A DNA stretch of 16,343 bases, taken from assembly GCA_036272735.1 (NCBI GenBank), contig DATAYF010000471.1, positions 1 to 16,343 of the forward strand, given 5' to 3'. The translations under genes and the position numbers were made by a program. The notes under the pieces were generated by a model. It had not been told where the DNA came from, ran no database searches, and saw nothing but the letters and a program-made list of their open reading frames with translations. This stretch comes from DATAYF01 sp036272735 (GTDB taxonomy: Bacteria; Chloroflexota; Ktedonobacteria; Ktedonobacterales; Ktedonobacteraceae). This document shows, piece by piece, positions 6,293-12,794 of the stretch (position 1 is its first letter; every line of letters starts with the position of its first letter).

Positions 6293-6799
6293 GTGATCAA
6301 CGCCGAAAATTCTCGCCGCATAGCCATATATCCAGGAAGTTTTGATCCATTAACCAACGGTCATCTCAATATCGCGCGGAGGGGGGCACAACTCTTCGAC
6401 GAGGTGGTTATTGCCGTCTACGCGCATCCCGCGAAAAACCTGTTGTTTTCCGTCGAAGAACGACTGGCACTCTGGCAAGAAGTCATTGCCACCGAGGAAC
6501 TGACCAATGTGCGCGTCGATACATTTACCGTTCTGCTGGTCGATTTCGTGCGCTCCATCGGTGGCACAGCAATCCTCAAGGGGCTGCGCTCCCCAAGCGA
6601 TTTCGAGGACGAGTTCAGCCAGCACATGATGAACCGCAAACTGGCACCCGAAATCGAAACGGTCTTTTTGTTCACTAACCTTGAGCAACTATTTGTCAGC
6701 TCATCACGACTCAAGGAAGTAGCCCGTCTAGGAGGCGATGTCTCCGATATGCTCCCGGCCGCTGTCGTGCACGCACTGCAGCAAAAACTTGGCGGATAA
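6293..6799 (+). CDS. coaD: phosphopantetheine adenylyltransferase
   Basis: CoaD transfers AMP from ATP to 4'-phosphopantetheine, giving dephospho-CoA in the penultimate step of coenzyme A synthesis. The 168-aa product has the nucleotidyltransferase motif GSFDPLTNGHLNI (residues 15-27, with the TNGH signature at 21-24). It also has LKGLRSPSDFEDEFSQHMMN for phosphopantetheine binding and VSSSRLKEVARLGGDVSDM near the end. The start is GTG at 6293, supported by AAGGGAT just upstream and by the N-terminal reading reaching the family's usual first strand (IAIYPG). It is followed 64 bases later by the coiled-coil gene, an order like that in Actinobacteria. The usual partner rsmD is not upstream. Confidence 0.97.
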   Translation: MINAENSRRIAIYPGSFDPLTNGHLNIARRGAQLFDEVVIAVYAHPAKNLLFSVEERLALWQEVIATEELTNVRVDTFTVLLVDFVRSIGGTAILKGLRSPSDFEDEFSQHMMNRKLAPEIETVFLFTNLEQLFVSSSRLKEVARLGGDVSDMLPAAVVHALQQKLGG

Positions 6800-6863
6800 G
6801 GCCATTCATTGCTGTAAAGAGGAGACGTGCAGGCATTTGGGAGGAAGGAAGGCAAGGCACTGA

Positions 6864-7502
6864 ATGGATATACTCTATCTTGTAGACCGTCTGGATAACC
6901 TGATTGCCAGCAGCAGAAGAATGCCGCTGGTAAACCAGATCATCCTCAAAGAAGGCGACATTCTGTCCATCGTCGATCAGATGCGCACATCCATCCCAGA
7001 TGAGATTAAGCAGGCACGGCGTATTATCCAGGAGAAAGAGCGCATCCTGGCGCAGGCACAGGCCGATGCCGCCGGCATTCTCGCACGCACACGCGAGGAA
7101 AGCGAACGAGCCATGCAGCGCGAAGGGCTGCTCAACGCCGCCGAAAAGCGCTCACAAGAAATGGTCCAGAAGGCCAACCAACACGCGCTGGATATTGTGC
7201 AAGAGGCGCAAGACGAAAATGACCGTTTGAAAGGGGACGCCGACACGTACGTTACCGATACGTTGCGTGCCCTACACGAACACCTGCTCAGTATCGAAAC
7301 CGAGGTCGGGCGCACCATCATGAGCATCGAACGTGGACTCGACAGTATGGAAGCCGCACCAATCGACCCGGAGCAGCCCGAAGTCATAGAGGAGTCCGAC
7401 GGCCCCGACGGCCCCGACGACTCCCAGCAACCTCAGCATCCATCCCCGCGCCGCTCCTCTCTGGCTGTGGATACGATGGGCGGCCCCAACTATGAGCAAT
7501 GA
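6864..7502 (+). CDS. DivIVA/SepIVA-like coiled-coil protein
   Basis: The 212-aa product starts with a short conserved-looking segment (residues 1-50) including IILKEGDILSIVDQMRTSIPDEI. A long charged coiled coil of about 55-150 follows, rich in Ala, Glu, Gln and Arg (AQAQADAAGILARTREESER). The acidic, Pro-rich tail contains a DGPDGPDD repeat. Such proteins are often labelled ATP synthase subunit b-like because of the coiled coil. The position, directly after coaD and shortly before DUF177-rpmF, matches SepIVA-type DivIVA homologues of Actinobacteria. This suggests a role at the cell envelope or division site (inference). There is no membrane anchor. A purine-rich ribosome site (AAGGAAGGCAAGG) precedes ATG 6864. 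Confidence 0.8.
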   Translation: MDILYLVDRLDNLIASSRRMPLVNQIILKEGDILSIVDQMRTSIPDEIKQARRIIQEKERILAQAQADAAGILARTREESERAMQREGLLNAAEKRSQEMVQKANQHALDIVQEAQDENDRLKGDADTYVTDTLRALHEHLLSIETEVGRTIMSIERGLDSMEAAPIDPEQPEVIEESDGPDGPDDSQQPQHPSPRRSSLAVDTMGGPNYEQ

Positions 7503-7506
7503 AAAA

Positions 7507-7528
7507 GGGTGATGCGTGTGCATCACCC
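7507..7528. terminator. bidirectional intrinsic terminator
   Basis: GGGTGATGC (7507-7515) pairs with GCATCACCC (7520-7528) around GTGT. Plus strand: CTCTTGTTTCTC follows. Minus strand: the stem is followed by TTTTT from the complement of 7502-7506. It separates the coiled-coil gene from the convergent membrane protein gene. Confidence 0.8.
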
Positions 7529-7593
7529 CTCTTGTTTCTCGTCACTTTCTTCACCCTCTATAGATTAGGAATGCGAAGAAACCAACGGCTCTG

Positions 7594-8211
7594 TTATACC
7601 CACCAGTGTGCGCCGATGGAGAAATTCAACACGACGGCCCACGTCATGTACATCAGCCAGATACCAGTAAGGATCTGCAACAACCCGACAAGACGCCCTC
7701 CAGCAGCAAATACGCTGAAGCGGGTAGGAATTTCCGTCAGGTAGATCAAGGAAAGACCGATAAAGATAATGGCAACAGGGATATCATTCGCGGAGAAGAA
7801 GACAATAACACCGAGCAAGGATAGTAAGAAAAAGGCGATAGCCATCCAGGCGTCGGGCAGATCACTGGAGCCGATAAAGCGGCGGTGTGCCATAGCGAAC
7901 CAGTGAATACCGTAAGCGGTGAAGGCAAGAGCGGCCATATAGAGTGGTGAGGTACTTGCAGGCGGCTTATTAAAGACCTGAAACCACGTCAAACCAATGA
8001 GCAGAGACACGCCGGTAAGGAACTGCATAAAACCGGGCATCCAGAAGCCCCACATGCCCATCGTACGATTTACGTCGTGCTTGGGATCGCTATCGACGAG
8101 GGGGTAGCCAAATAATGCATGTCCACCCCAGACGAAGTAGCCGGTGCCCAGGCCAAAGAAACCGATGGCGAGAGGAATAAATGCCGATGGAGGGAACACA
8201 AATTGCGTCAT
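7594..8211 (-). CDS. SatP/YaaH (GPR1/FUN34) family-like membrane protein, possible acetate transporter
   Basis: The start at 8211 is set by AAGGAG a few bases upstream; a longer reading from 8280 would bury that site. The 205-aa product has six or seven hydrophobic helices. The segment AALAFTAYGIHWFAMA closely resembles the family's ATAFTSYGAFWLSLA stretch. The end, GLLQILTGIWLMYMTWAVVLN, resembles the last-helix block GIICGLSAIYLAMAEVLN. The N-terminal NPxPLGL signature of acetate uptake proteins is not clear (PPSAFIPLAIGFFGLG instead), so it may be a divergent member with another substrate. The gene sits alone on the minus strand, with its own promoter (8354-8383) and a shared terminator, between genes whose order is otherwise conserved. 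Confidence 0.7.
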   Translation of the reverse strand: MTQFVFPPSAFIPLAIGFFGLGTGYFVWGGHALFGYPLVDSDPKHDVNRTMGMWGFWMPGFMQFLTGVSLLIGLTWFQVFNKPPASTSPLYMAALAFTAYGIHWFAMAHRRFIGSSDLPDAWMAIAFFLLSLLGVIVFFSANDIPVAIIFIGLSLIYLTEIPTRFSVFAAGGRLVGLLQILTGIWLMYMTWAVVLNFSIGAHWWV

Positions 8212-8353
8212 CGAAAAATCTCCTTCTTGAATGTTTGGGCAACACCACTTGCTACCTTCTAGAAAGCGGTTCATCACCATTCCTCGCGCTATCGCTTACA
8301 GGAACAAGCGATGCATCCCCTTCTCAGGCAGCTTTATATAGCCCATCTAAATA

Positions 8354-8383
8354 ACTATAGGCATGTCTACATATGCATGTCAA
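8354..8383 (-). promoter_or_regulatory. promoter of the SatP-like gene
   Basis: On the minus strand TTGACA (8378-8383), an 18-bp spacer and TATAGT (8354-8359) make a strong sigma-A promoter. It leaves a leader of about 135 bases that includes a 7-bp inverted repeat, ATCGCTT (8291-8297) with AAGCGAT (8306-8312). Confidence 0.7.
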
Positions 8384-8448
8384 TACACAAACGTCCTATT
8401 TTGCTAAAAGAAGAGGAAAACCAGCGTAATCTTGCACAGTTTGGGCAC

Positions 8449-8477
8449 TTGACACCCTGCAATGCCTTGTCTATAAT
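8449..8477 (+). promoter_or_regulatory. consensus sigma-A promoter for the DUF177-rpmF(-fabD) unit
   Basis: TTGACA (8449-8454), exactly 17 bp, then TATAAT (8472-8477) is a perfect consensus promoter. It is divergent from the SatP-like promoter 66 bases away. The leader to the DUF177 start is about 95 bases. Confidence 0.85.
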
Positions 8478-8579
8478 GAGCAAGCGCCAGCTAAGAGGTA
8501 AGAATGTTCTTCCTTGTGCTTTCGTCTATTTTCCCGTAAGAAATTCGCCATTTACGGAACAGAAAGGACATTCATAATC

Positions 8580-9107
8580 ATGATCTTTAATGTGGCGCAA
8601 TTGATGAAGTCGAATGTGGGTGCTTCACTGGAAGCGGACATTACTGAAGATGACATACAGTTCGACGAAGATTTCAAGGTCGTAGGCCCGCTTACCGGGC
8701 ATGCACGCATGCGCCGCATCGACCCTGGTCTGCTGGTCGATGGTTGGGTGGACCTTACAGCCGATCTTGAATGCACACGTTGCTTGAAACACTTCGAGCA
8801 GCCGTTGCACGTCACCTTTGCAGAGCAATTCTTTCCCACGATAGACGTGGATACAGGAGTACCGCTGCCTCCCATCGAGGAGGAAGACGTTTTTCCTATC
8901 GATGACCATCATCTCGTTGACTTAACTGAAGCTATCCGACAACGCATACTGCTGAACATCCCGCTCGTGACGTTGTGCGAAGAGAACTGCAAAGGGCTCT
9001 GTGCACAGTGCGGCAAGGACCTCAATCTCGGTCCCTGCGACTGCCAGCCTGAGGTTGATGAACGGCTCAGTGTACTAAAAACCTTGTTGCAAAACGAATC
9101 GGAATAA
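8580..9107 (+). CDS. yceD: DUF177 (YceD) family protein with zinc-type cysteines
   Basis: The start at 8580 (MIFNVAQLMK) is preferred over the upstream reading from 8514, because AAAGGA precedes it and the family begins here. The 175-aa product has the DUF177 layout: a beta-rich first half (GPLTGHARMRRIDPGLLVDG), then LECTRCLKHFEQPL with Cys65 and Cys68, and a C-terminal CEENCKGLCAQCGKDLNLGPC segment. The last cluster is likely zinc-binding. The family is almost always next to rpmF; in plants and bacteria it is linked to 23S rRNA accumulation. Here it lies 86 bases before rpmF, in the same transcription unit. Confidence 0.93.
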   Translation: MIFNVAQLMKSNVGASLEADITEDDIQFDEDFKVVGPLTGHARMRRIDPGLLVDGWVDLTADLECTRCLKHFEQPLHVTFAEQFFPTIDVDTGVPLPPIEEEDVFPIDDHHLVDLTEAIRQRILLNIPLVTLCEENCKGLCAQCGKDLNLGPCDCQPEVDERLSVLKTLLQNESE

Positions 9108-9193
9108 AGATCCACCAGCGAACGTTTCACGGCACAGCACACGCCTGCCTATGCATCAATACTTTTTCATGGTGGAAGAGGAGCAAACATTTC

Positions 9194-9382
9194 ATGGGAG
9201 CATTACCAAAACAACGTACCTCGCACGCCCGGCAGGGGGAGCGTCGCGCGCACCATCATCTTGACCTGCCTCAACTCGTCGCTTGCCCGCAGTGTAGAAA
9301 ACCCCGGCTCGCGCATCACGCCTGCCCCAGTTGTGGGACCTACCGTGGTCGCCAGGTTTTCACGCCCCGAACAAGCAAGTAA
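9194..9382 (+). CDS. rpmF: 50S ribosomal protein L32
   Basis: The 62-aa product starts MGALPKQRTSHARQGERRAH, matching the L32 start (PKRRTSKSRRGKRR in other bacteria). It has a four-cysteine zinc ribbon, CPQC...CPSCG, in the second half, ending GTYRGRQVF. It is a component of the large ribosomal subunit. GAGGAG lies about 13 bases upstream of the ATG. The DUF177-rpmF pair is a conserved operon. What follows is fabD, with a 161-base gap carrying a structured leader, rather than plsX or rnc as in many genomes. Confidence 0.96.
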   Translation: MGALPKQRTSHARQGERRAHHHLDLPQLVACPQCRKPRLAHHACPSCGTYRGRQVFTPRTSK

Positions 9383-9389
9383 GCTCTTA

Positions 9390-9456
9390 TTCCGACCCTC
9401 AACGGTACTGCCGTGGCTAGCGCTACAAGTGCTGCGCGCTCAGAGGTTCGGAGAAG
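9390..9456 (+). promoter_or_regulatory. structured leader RNA motif upstream of fabD (copy 2)
   Basis: Closing stem P1 is CCGACCCTC (9392-9400) with GAGGTTCGG (9443-9451), eight of nine pairs. P2 is ACGG (9402-9405) with CCGT (9411-9414), loop TACTG. Then come GGCTAGC and a possible P3, AGCGC with GCGCT (or AGCGCT with AGTGCT). GTGGCTAGC, GCGCTCAG and GTTCGGAGAAG are identical to the ilvD copy at 3554-3611. No promoter is obvious between rpmF and this motif, so it probably sits inside the operon transcript. Its end is about 87 bases before fabD. Confidence 0.6.
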
Positions 9457-9475
9457 TAGTAAAAATAATGGTGAA

Positions 9476-9520
9476 GGCGGCGCTCTTCCTGACATCTGTT
9501 CATTAAGGAACGCTGTCGCC
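9476..9520 (+). other. long imperfect hairpin in the fabD leader
   Basis: Bases 9476-9490 pair with 9506-9520 over 15 positions, with GGCG/CGCC and TTCCT/AGGAA at the ends, three G-U pairs and two C-C mismatches inside. It lies between the shared leader motif and a weak fabD ribosome site. It could take part in attenuation or mRNA processing. Confidence 0.35.
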
Positions 9521-9543
9521 TCATTGAGAAGTAAAAAGATACG

Positions 9544-10560
9544 ATGACGACCAAAATTGCCTTTCTTTTTCCAGGGCAAGGTAGTCAGTCTGTCGGTATG
9601 GGGGCTGATATCTACGCTTCCTCAAAGGCCGCGCAACGCGTTTTTGAGGAAGCCGATGATGCCCTTGGTTTTAAGCTCAGCGATATCTGTTTTCATGGAC
9701 CTGAAGACACGCTGCGTGCCACAAGCAACGCCCAACCAGCCATCGTTACCGTCAGCCTCGCCTTTCTTGCTGCATTCCAAGAAGCCCTTTCTCCCCACGC
9801 CTCTGCCTGGACATCGCCACTTACACCCAGCTTTACCGCTGGTCATAGCGTCGGCGAGTGTGCGGCGCTCGTCCCTTCCCAGGCCCTTGATCTCGCGGAT
9901 ACCGTGCGCCTGGTACATGAACGCGGTCGCCTGATGCACCATGAAGGAACGGTCTGTCCCGGTGGGATGGCTGCCGTGATCGGGATGGCCGTCGAGCAGT
10001 TGCAAGAGATTTGCCAGGAAGCCACGCAGCAGGCATTAGCAGCCCGGCCGGCCGCAGCTAACGACCATCCTGGGAGGGGCAGGGTCGTGGTTGCGAACTA
10101 CAACGCACCCGGCCAGATCGTTATTTCTGGCGAGCAGCACGCGCTACAAATCGCCAGCGAACTCGCCAAAGCACGTGGGGCCAAACGAGTCATTCCGCTG
10201 GCCGTGAGCGGTGCGTTTCACTCACCTGTTATGCAACCGGCAACAAGTGGGCTGGCACAATCGATCAGTCAGGCAGACATCCACGACGCGACCATTCCCC
10301 TTGTGAGCAACATTAGTGCCAAACCGCTGGTACAGGAGCACGCGCTACGCACAGAGCTGGCCCAACAGGTTGCCAGCCCCGTTCAGTGGATACGTAGCGT
10401 CGAGTATATGGTCGCCCAGGGTGTCGACATCTTTATTGAAATCGGACCGGGGCAGGCGCTCACCGGCATGATCAAACGTATCGCGAAAGGGACGACCACC
10501 ATCAACATCGGCACCGTGGCCGACGTGGAAAAGGCCGCGACGCTGATTCGTGAGCGCTAA
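9544..10560 (+). CDS. fabD: malonyl-CoA:ACP transacylase
   Basis: FabD moves malonyl from CoA to the phosphopantetheine arm of acyl carrier protein, supplying the extender unit for type II fatty acid synthesis. The 338-aa product shows FPGQGSQ (Gln12 and Gln15), the nucleophile in GHSVGE (Ser102), HERGRLM with Arg127, and SGAFHSPVM with the catalytic His226. IEIGPGQALTGMIKRI closes the fold. It is slightly longer than the usual 310 residues because of an insert near 155-180 (QQALAARPAAANDHP). The ribosome site is weak (GAGAAG well upstream). acpP lies 1 kb downstream; plsX, fabG and fabH are not in the window. Confidence 0.96.
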   Translation: MTTKIAFLFPGQGSQSVGMGADIYASSKAAQRVFEEADDALGFKLSDICFHGPEDTLRATSNAQPAIVTVSLAFLAAFQEALSPHASAWTSPLTPSFTAGHSVGECAALVPSQALDLADTVRLVHERGRLMHHEGTVCPGGMAAVIGMAVEQLQEICQEATQQALAARPAAANDHPGRGRVVVANYNAPGQIVISGEQHALQIASELAKARGAKRVIPLAVSGAFHSPVMQPATSGLAQSISQADIHDATIPLVSNISAKPLVQEHALRTELAQQVASPVQWIRSVEYMVAQGVDIFIEIGPGQALTGMIKRIAKGTTTINIGTVADVEKAATLIRER

Positions 10561-10594
10561 ATCTGAATGTAGGATCACAACGAAACAACGATAG

Positions 10595-10634
10595 GTACTA
10601 ATAGGTAAAATCAATTGGAGCCATCCGTTAGTAC
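10595..10634. promoter_or_regulatory. inverted repeat at the asp23-nusB-acpP promoter, possible operator
   Basis: GTACTAA (10595-10601) and TTAGTAC (10628-10634) are exact inverted 7-mers 26 bases apart; the second abuts the -35 box. The 7-mers resemble half-sites of the lipid regulator FapR, but in the opposite relative orientation and too far apart, so the resemblance may be chance. Confidence 0.25.
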
Positions 10635-10663
10635 TTGACACCACCCTAAAAAGCGCCTATCTT
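10635..10663 (+). promoter_or_regulatory. promoter of the asp23-nusB-acpP unit
   Basis: TTGACA (10635-10640), 17 bp, TATCTT (10658-10663) lie about 70 bases before the asp23-family start. A near-palindrome (ACCACCCT against AGGGAGGTGGT) overlaps the spacer and start region. Confidence 0.65.
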
Positions 10664-10730
10664 TGCAGGGAGGTGGTACACCAGTATAGTGTAGTAAGTT
10701 GGACTTATTTAGTATTCAGAAAGGTTTTTT

Positions 10731-11084
10731 ATGACGGTTGAAGCACCATCACCAGGGGTAGTACGAGTCGCCCGCCAGGTTCTTTCAACTATCGTAACCA
10801 ATACCGCCTTACAGGTTCCGGGTGTGGCTCGTATGGCACAAACGGCGGACCAATGGTCTCGTCTGCTGGGCCGCGAAATTCCCAGGCAGGGAGTAGCATT
10901 GACCATTAAGGACAATACGTTTTCTGCCGATCTCTACATTGTCGTCACGGCTCGTGTCGATATTGTCGAGGTGGGAACCGCGATCCAGGAAGAGGTCGCC
11001 TTTGCCATCGAAAACATGATCGGGATGCACGTGCGCGAGGTCAATGTCTACATCCAGGACGTTGACGGAGTACTTACTAGTTAG
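10731..11084 (+). CDS. Asp23/Gls24 family (YqhY-like) protein
   Basis: The 117-aa product has the Asp23 fold signature: a starting VVRVARQVLSTIVTNTALQVPGV helix, strands around GVALTIKDNTFSADLYIVV, and a final IQEEVAFAIENMIGMHVREVNVYIQDV. In Firmicutes YqhY sits before nusB near fatty acid genes and is tied to lipid synthesis control; other members act as alkaline-shock or envelope proteins. The same order (asp23, nusB, then acpP) here suggests a YqhY-like role (inference). The ribosome site is AAAGG about ten bases upstream of ATG. Confidence 0.88.
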   Translation: MTVEAPSPGVVRVARQVLSTIVTNTALQVPGVARMAQTADQWSRLLGREIPRQGVALTIKDNTFSADLYIVVTARVDIVEVGTAIQEEVAFAIENMIGMHVREVNVYIQDVDGVLTS

Positions 11085-11138
11085 CTCTTTCTACCTAGAC
11101 GCAATAGCATCTGCTAGTCACGGCGTCAGGGTAGAGAG
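11085..11138 (+). other. long imperfect stem-loop between asp23-family gene and nusB
   Basis: CTCT (11085-11088) pairs with AGAG (11135-11138), CTACC (11091-11095) with GGTAG (11130-11134), and GACGC (11098-11102) with GCGTC (11123-11127). TAGC (11105-11108) pairs with GCTA (11113-11116) at the tip. It fills nearly the whole gap and ends 20 bases before the nusB start. It has no T-run, so a processing or autoregulatory site is more likely than a terminator. Confidence 0.4.
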
Positions 11139-11158
11139 AAGAAGCATTCGAGGATACC

Positions 11159-11602
11159 ATGCCAGGAATACGCAGACAGGCGCGTATGATCGCGCTGCAA
11201 ACGCTCTATGAATATGATACGACGAATCACGCTCCAGAAGAGATATTGCAGCGTCACGCCGAGGAGCGCAATCTGCATTCCAAGGTAGGTGAATACGCGA
11301 GCGAACTAGTTCTGGGCGTCTGCAACCAACTTGCTACCATCGATGCACACATTCAGAGCGCGGCCAGTGACTGGCCTTTGCAGCAGATGGCACGTATCGA
11401 TAAAAACATCTTACGACTTGCAATCTACGAAATTTTGTTTAATAATACTGTACCAGCCAAGGCTGCTATTAACGAAGCCGTGGAACTCGCCAAGACCTTT
11501 GGTAGCGATACTTCCAGCCGCTTCATCAACGGCGTCCTCGGTACAATATTTACGCGGGCACAACAACAGCCCATTCCTAAAGCAAAAAGCGAGGTAAATT
11601 AA
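11159..11602 (+). CDS. nusB: transcription antitermination factor NusB
   Basis: NusB binds boxA RNA with NusE (S10) and promotes antitermination of rRNA operons. The 147-aa all-helical product begins RRQARMIALQTLYEYD. It carries the family's C-terminal block RIDKNILRLAIYEILF, AKAAINEAVELAKTFGS and SSRFINGVLG. GAGGA lies about five bases upstream of ATG 11159. Its stop overlaps the acpP start (TAATG), so translation of the two genes is probably coupled. The usual downstream neighbour folD is absent. Confidence 0.95.
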   Translation: MPGIRRQARMIALQTLYEYDTTNHAPEEILQRHAEERNLHSKVGEYASELVLGVCNQLATIDAHIQSAASDWPLQQMARIDKNILRLAIYEILFNNTVPAKAAINEAVELAKTFGSDTSSRFINGVLGTIFTRAQQQPIPKAKSEVN

Positions 11603-11844
11603 TGCCAACTCCAACTACCCATGAACGCCTGAAAAAGATTATCGTCGATCAGCTCGGCGTCGATGAGAGTGAGGTCGTTCCTAGCGCTTCTTTCGTTGAG
11701 GATCTCAATGCCGATTCTCTCGATCTGGTTGAACTCATCATGTCCCTTGAAGAGGAGTTTAAGCTGCAAATCTCCGATGAGGATGCAGAGAAAATCACCA
11801 CCGTTCAAGAGGCCGATGATTACATCGAAGAACACTTGCGCTAA
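11602..11844 (+). CDS. acpP: acyl carrier protein
   Basis: ACP carries growing acyl chains on a 4'-phosphopantetheine attached to Ser39, within the motif DLNADSLDLVELIMSLEEEF. The 80-aa acidic four-helix product is of standard length and closes with TTVQEADDYIEEHL. The start overlaps the nusB stop by one base, with GAGGT upstream. Nearby fabD and coaD supply its malonyl group and the precursor of its cofactor. The intrinsic terminator after it ends the unit. Confidence 0.97.
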   Translation: MPTPTTHERLKKIIVDQLGVDESEVVPSASFVEDLNADSLDLVELIMSLEEEFKLQISDEDAEKITTVQEADDYIEEHLR

Positions 11845-11919
11845 GGACTCACCTCATATTTCCTGGCATGACATGCATATGAGTGTGCAGCACTCGATTA
11901 TGAATGCCGATGGGTTTTA

Positions 11920-11938
11920 GGGCGGCCATCGGTCGCCC
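11920..11938 (+). terminator. terminator after acpP
   Basis: GGGCGGCC (11920-11927) pairs with GGTCGCCC (11931-11938) around ATC, eight pairs with one G-U, then AACATTTTC. An alternative stem CCGATGG/CCATCGG (11907-11913 with 11926-11932) overlaps it. The rest of the gap up to the sigma factor is T-rich without a clear promoter. Confidence 0.6.
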
Positions 11939-12068
11939 AACATTTTCTCCACTATTTCCTTTTCTTGTTTTGGTTGTCACAATTCCCTGTACTCGTGCAT
12001 CTCTATTAGTGTAGCCGATAGATCATCTACCTGCTACCACAGCGAAATTGAGTTTGTGTGTGGAAATA

Positions 12069-12794
12069 ATGTCGGCGGAACAAGAGCTTGAAAAGCTCAT
12101 TCATGAATATGGCAAGCTGGTCTTCCATACCATCTATGGATTGACCGGTGACTGGGAGGAGAGCCAGGATCTCACCCAGGACACCTTTCAGCAGGCTCTC
12201 AAAGCACTCGATGCTGCGCGGGCCACTAGCGGCGCAAACTTTCACGCGAAAGCCTGGCTACTGCGTATCGCGCTCAACACCGCCCGTATGCAGCAGCGCC
12301 GTAAAAAGCTCTTCCGCTTTATCCCGTTCTCGCATATACGCGAAGAACATGAACAAGACAACGATGCCGAGGAGGCTGTAAGCAATCAGGCCCTCTCTGT
12401 ACAACCTGCCGGGTATGGAGCCAACGCTCAGGACGATCCGGCGGAACGTATCGCCGAACGCGATGCCGTGCAGCGTACGTTGGCAAAGCTACCGGAGACT
12501 ATGCGTGTTTGCCTCTTGCTCTCCATCGTGGGTGGCCTATCCACGTCGGAGATTGCAAGCACACTCGCGCTGAACGAGCCAGCAGTACGCCAACGGCTGG
12601 GACGAGCGCGCAAGCAGTTCCAGCAGATTTACACCTATGAAAACGGCGAACAGCTCGTCGATAAGCCAACAACCACACACGTTACACAGACACAACAACG
12701 GTCGGAGCCAAGGGAGTCACAAACGCCTGCGCAAAAACCACAGCGTTTACAGCTCACGAAGCCCATTCCGAACACAGGGAGCAGCTATGGATAA
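12069..12794 (+). CDS. ECF-type RNA polymerase sigma factor
   Basis: The 241-aa product has sigma region 2 at about residues 8-80 (DLTQDTFQQALKAL, FHAKAWLLRIALNTARMQQRRKK). A variable acidic linker spans about 85-125. Region 4 is at about 130-188 (TLAKLPETMRVCLLLSIVGGLSTSEIASTLALNEPAVRQRLGRARK read in three parts), with a recognisable helix-turn-helix. A 50-residue Gln/Thr-rich tail follows, which is unusual for ECF factors. ATG 12069 is preferred; an in-frame TTG at 12048 is possible. The ribosome site is weak for both. It overlaps the next gene by eight bases, an arrangement typical of sigma/anti-sigma pairs. The target regulon cannot be read from the window. Confidence 0.85.
   Translation: MSAEQELEKLIHEYGKLVFHTIYGLTGDWEESQDLTQDTFQQALKALDAARATSGANFHAKAWLLRIALNTARMQQRRKKLFRFIPFSHIREEHEQDNDAEEAVSNQALSVQPAGYGANAQDDPAERIAERDAVQRTLAKLPETMRVCLLLSIVGGLSTSEIASTLALNEPAVRQRLGRARKQFQQIYTYENGEQLVDKPTTTHVTQTQQRSEPRESQTPAQKPQRLQLTKPIPNTGSSYG

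Noticed and set aside
7372..7430. tandem GACGGCCCC repeat in the coiled-coil gene
   Set aside because: Only about two units; it encodes a short acidic Pro/Gly tail and is ordinary low complexity.
7499..7744. 81-aa plus-strand ORF after the coiled-coil gene
   Set aside because: It starts inside a terminator hairpin and runs antisense into the SatP-like gene.
8311..8577. 88-aa plus-strand ORF before DUF177
   Set aside because: It spans two strong divergent promoters and lacks a ribosome site.
12048..12068. TTG start for the sigma factor
   Set aside because: ATG at 12069 gives a product starting at the usual position before region 2; neither has a strong ribosome site, so ATG is preferred.
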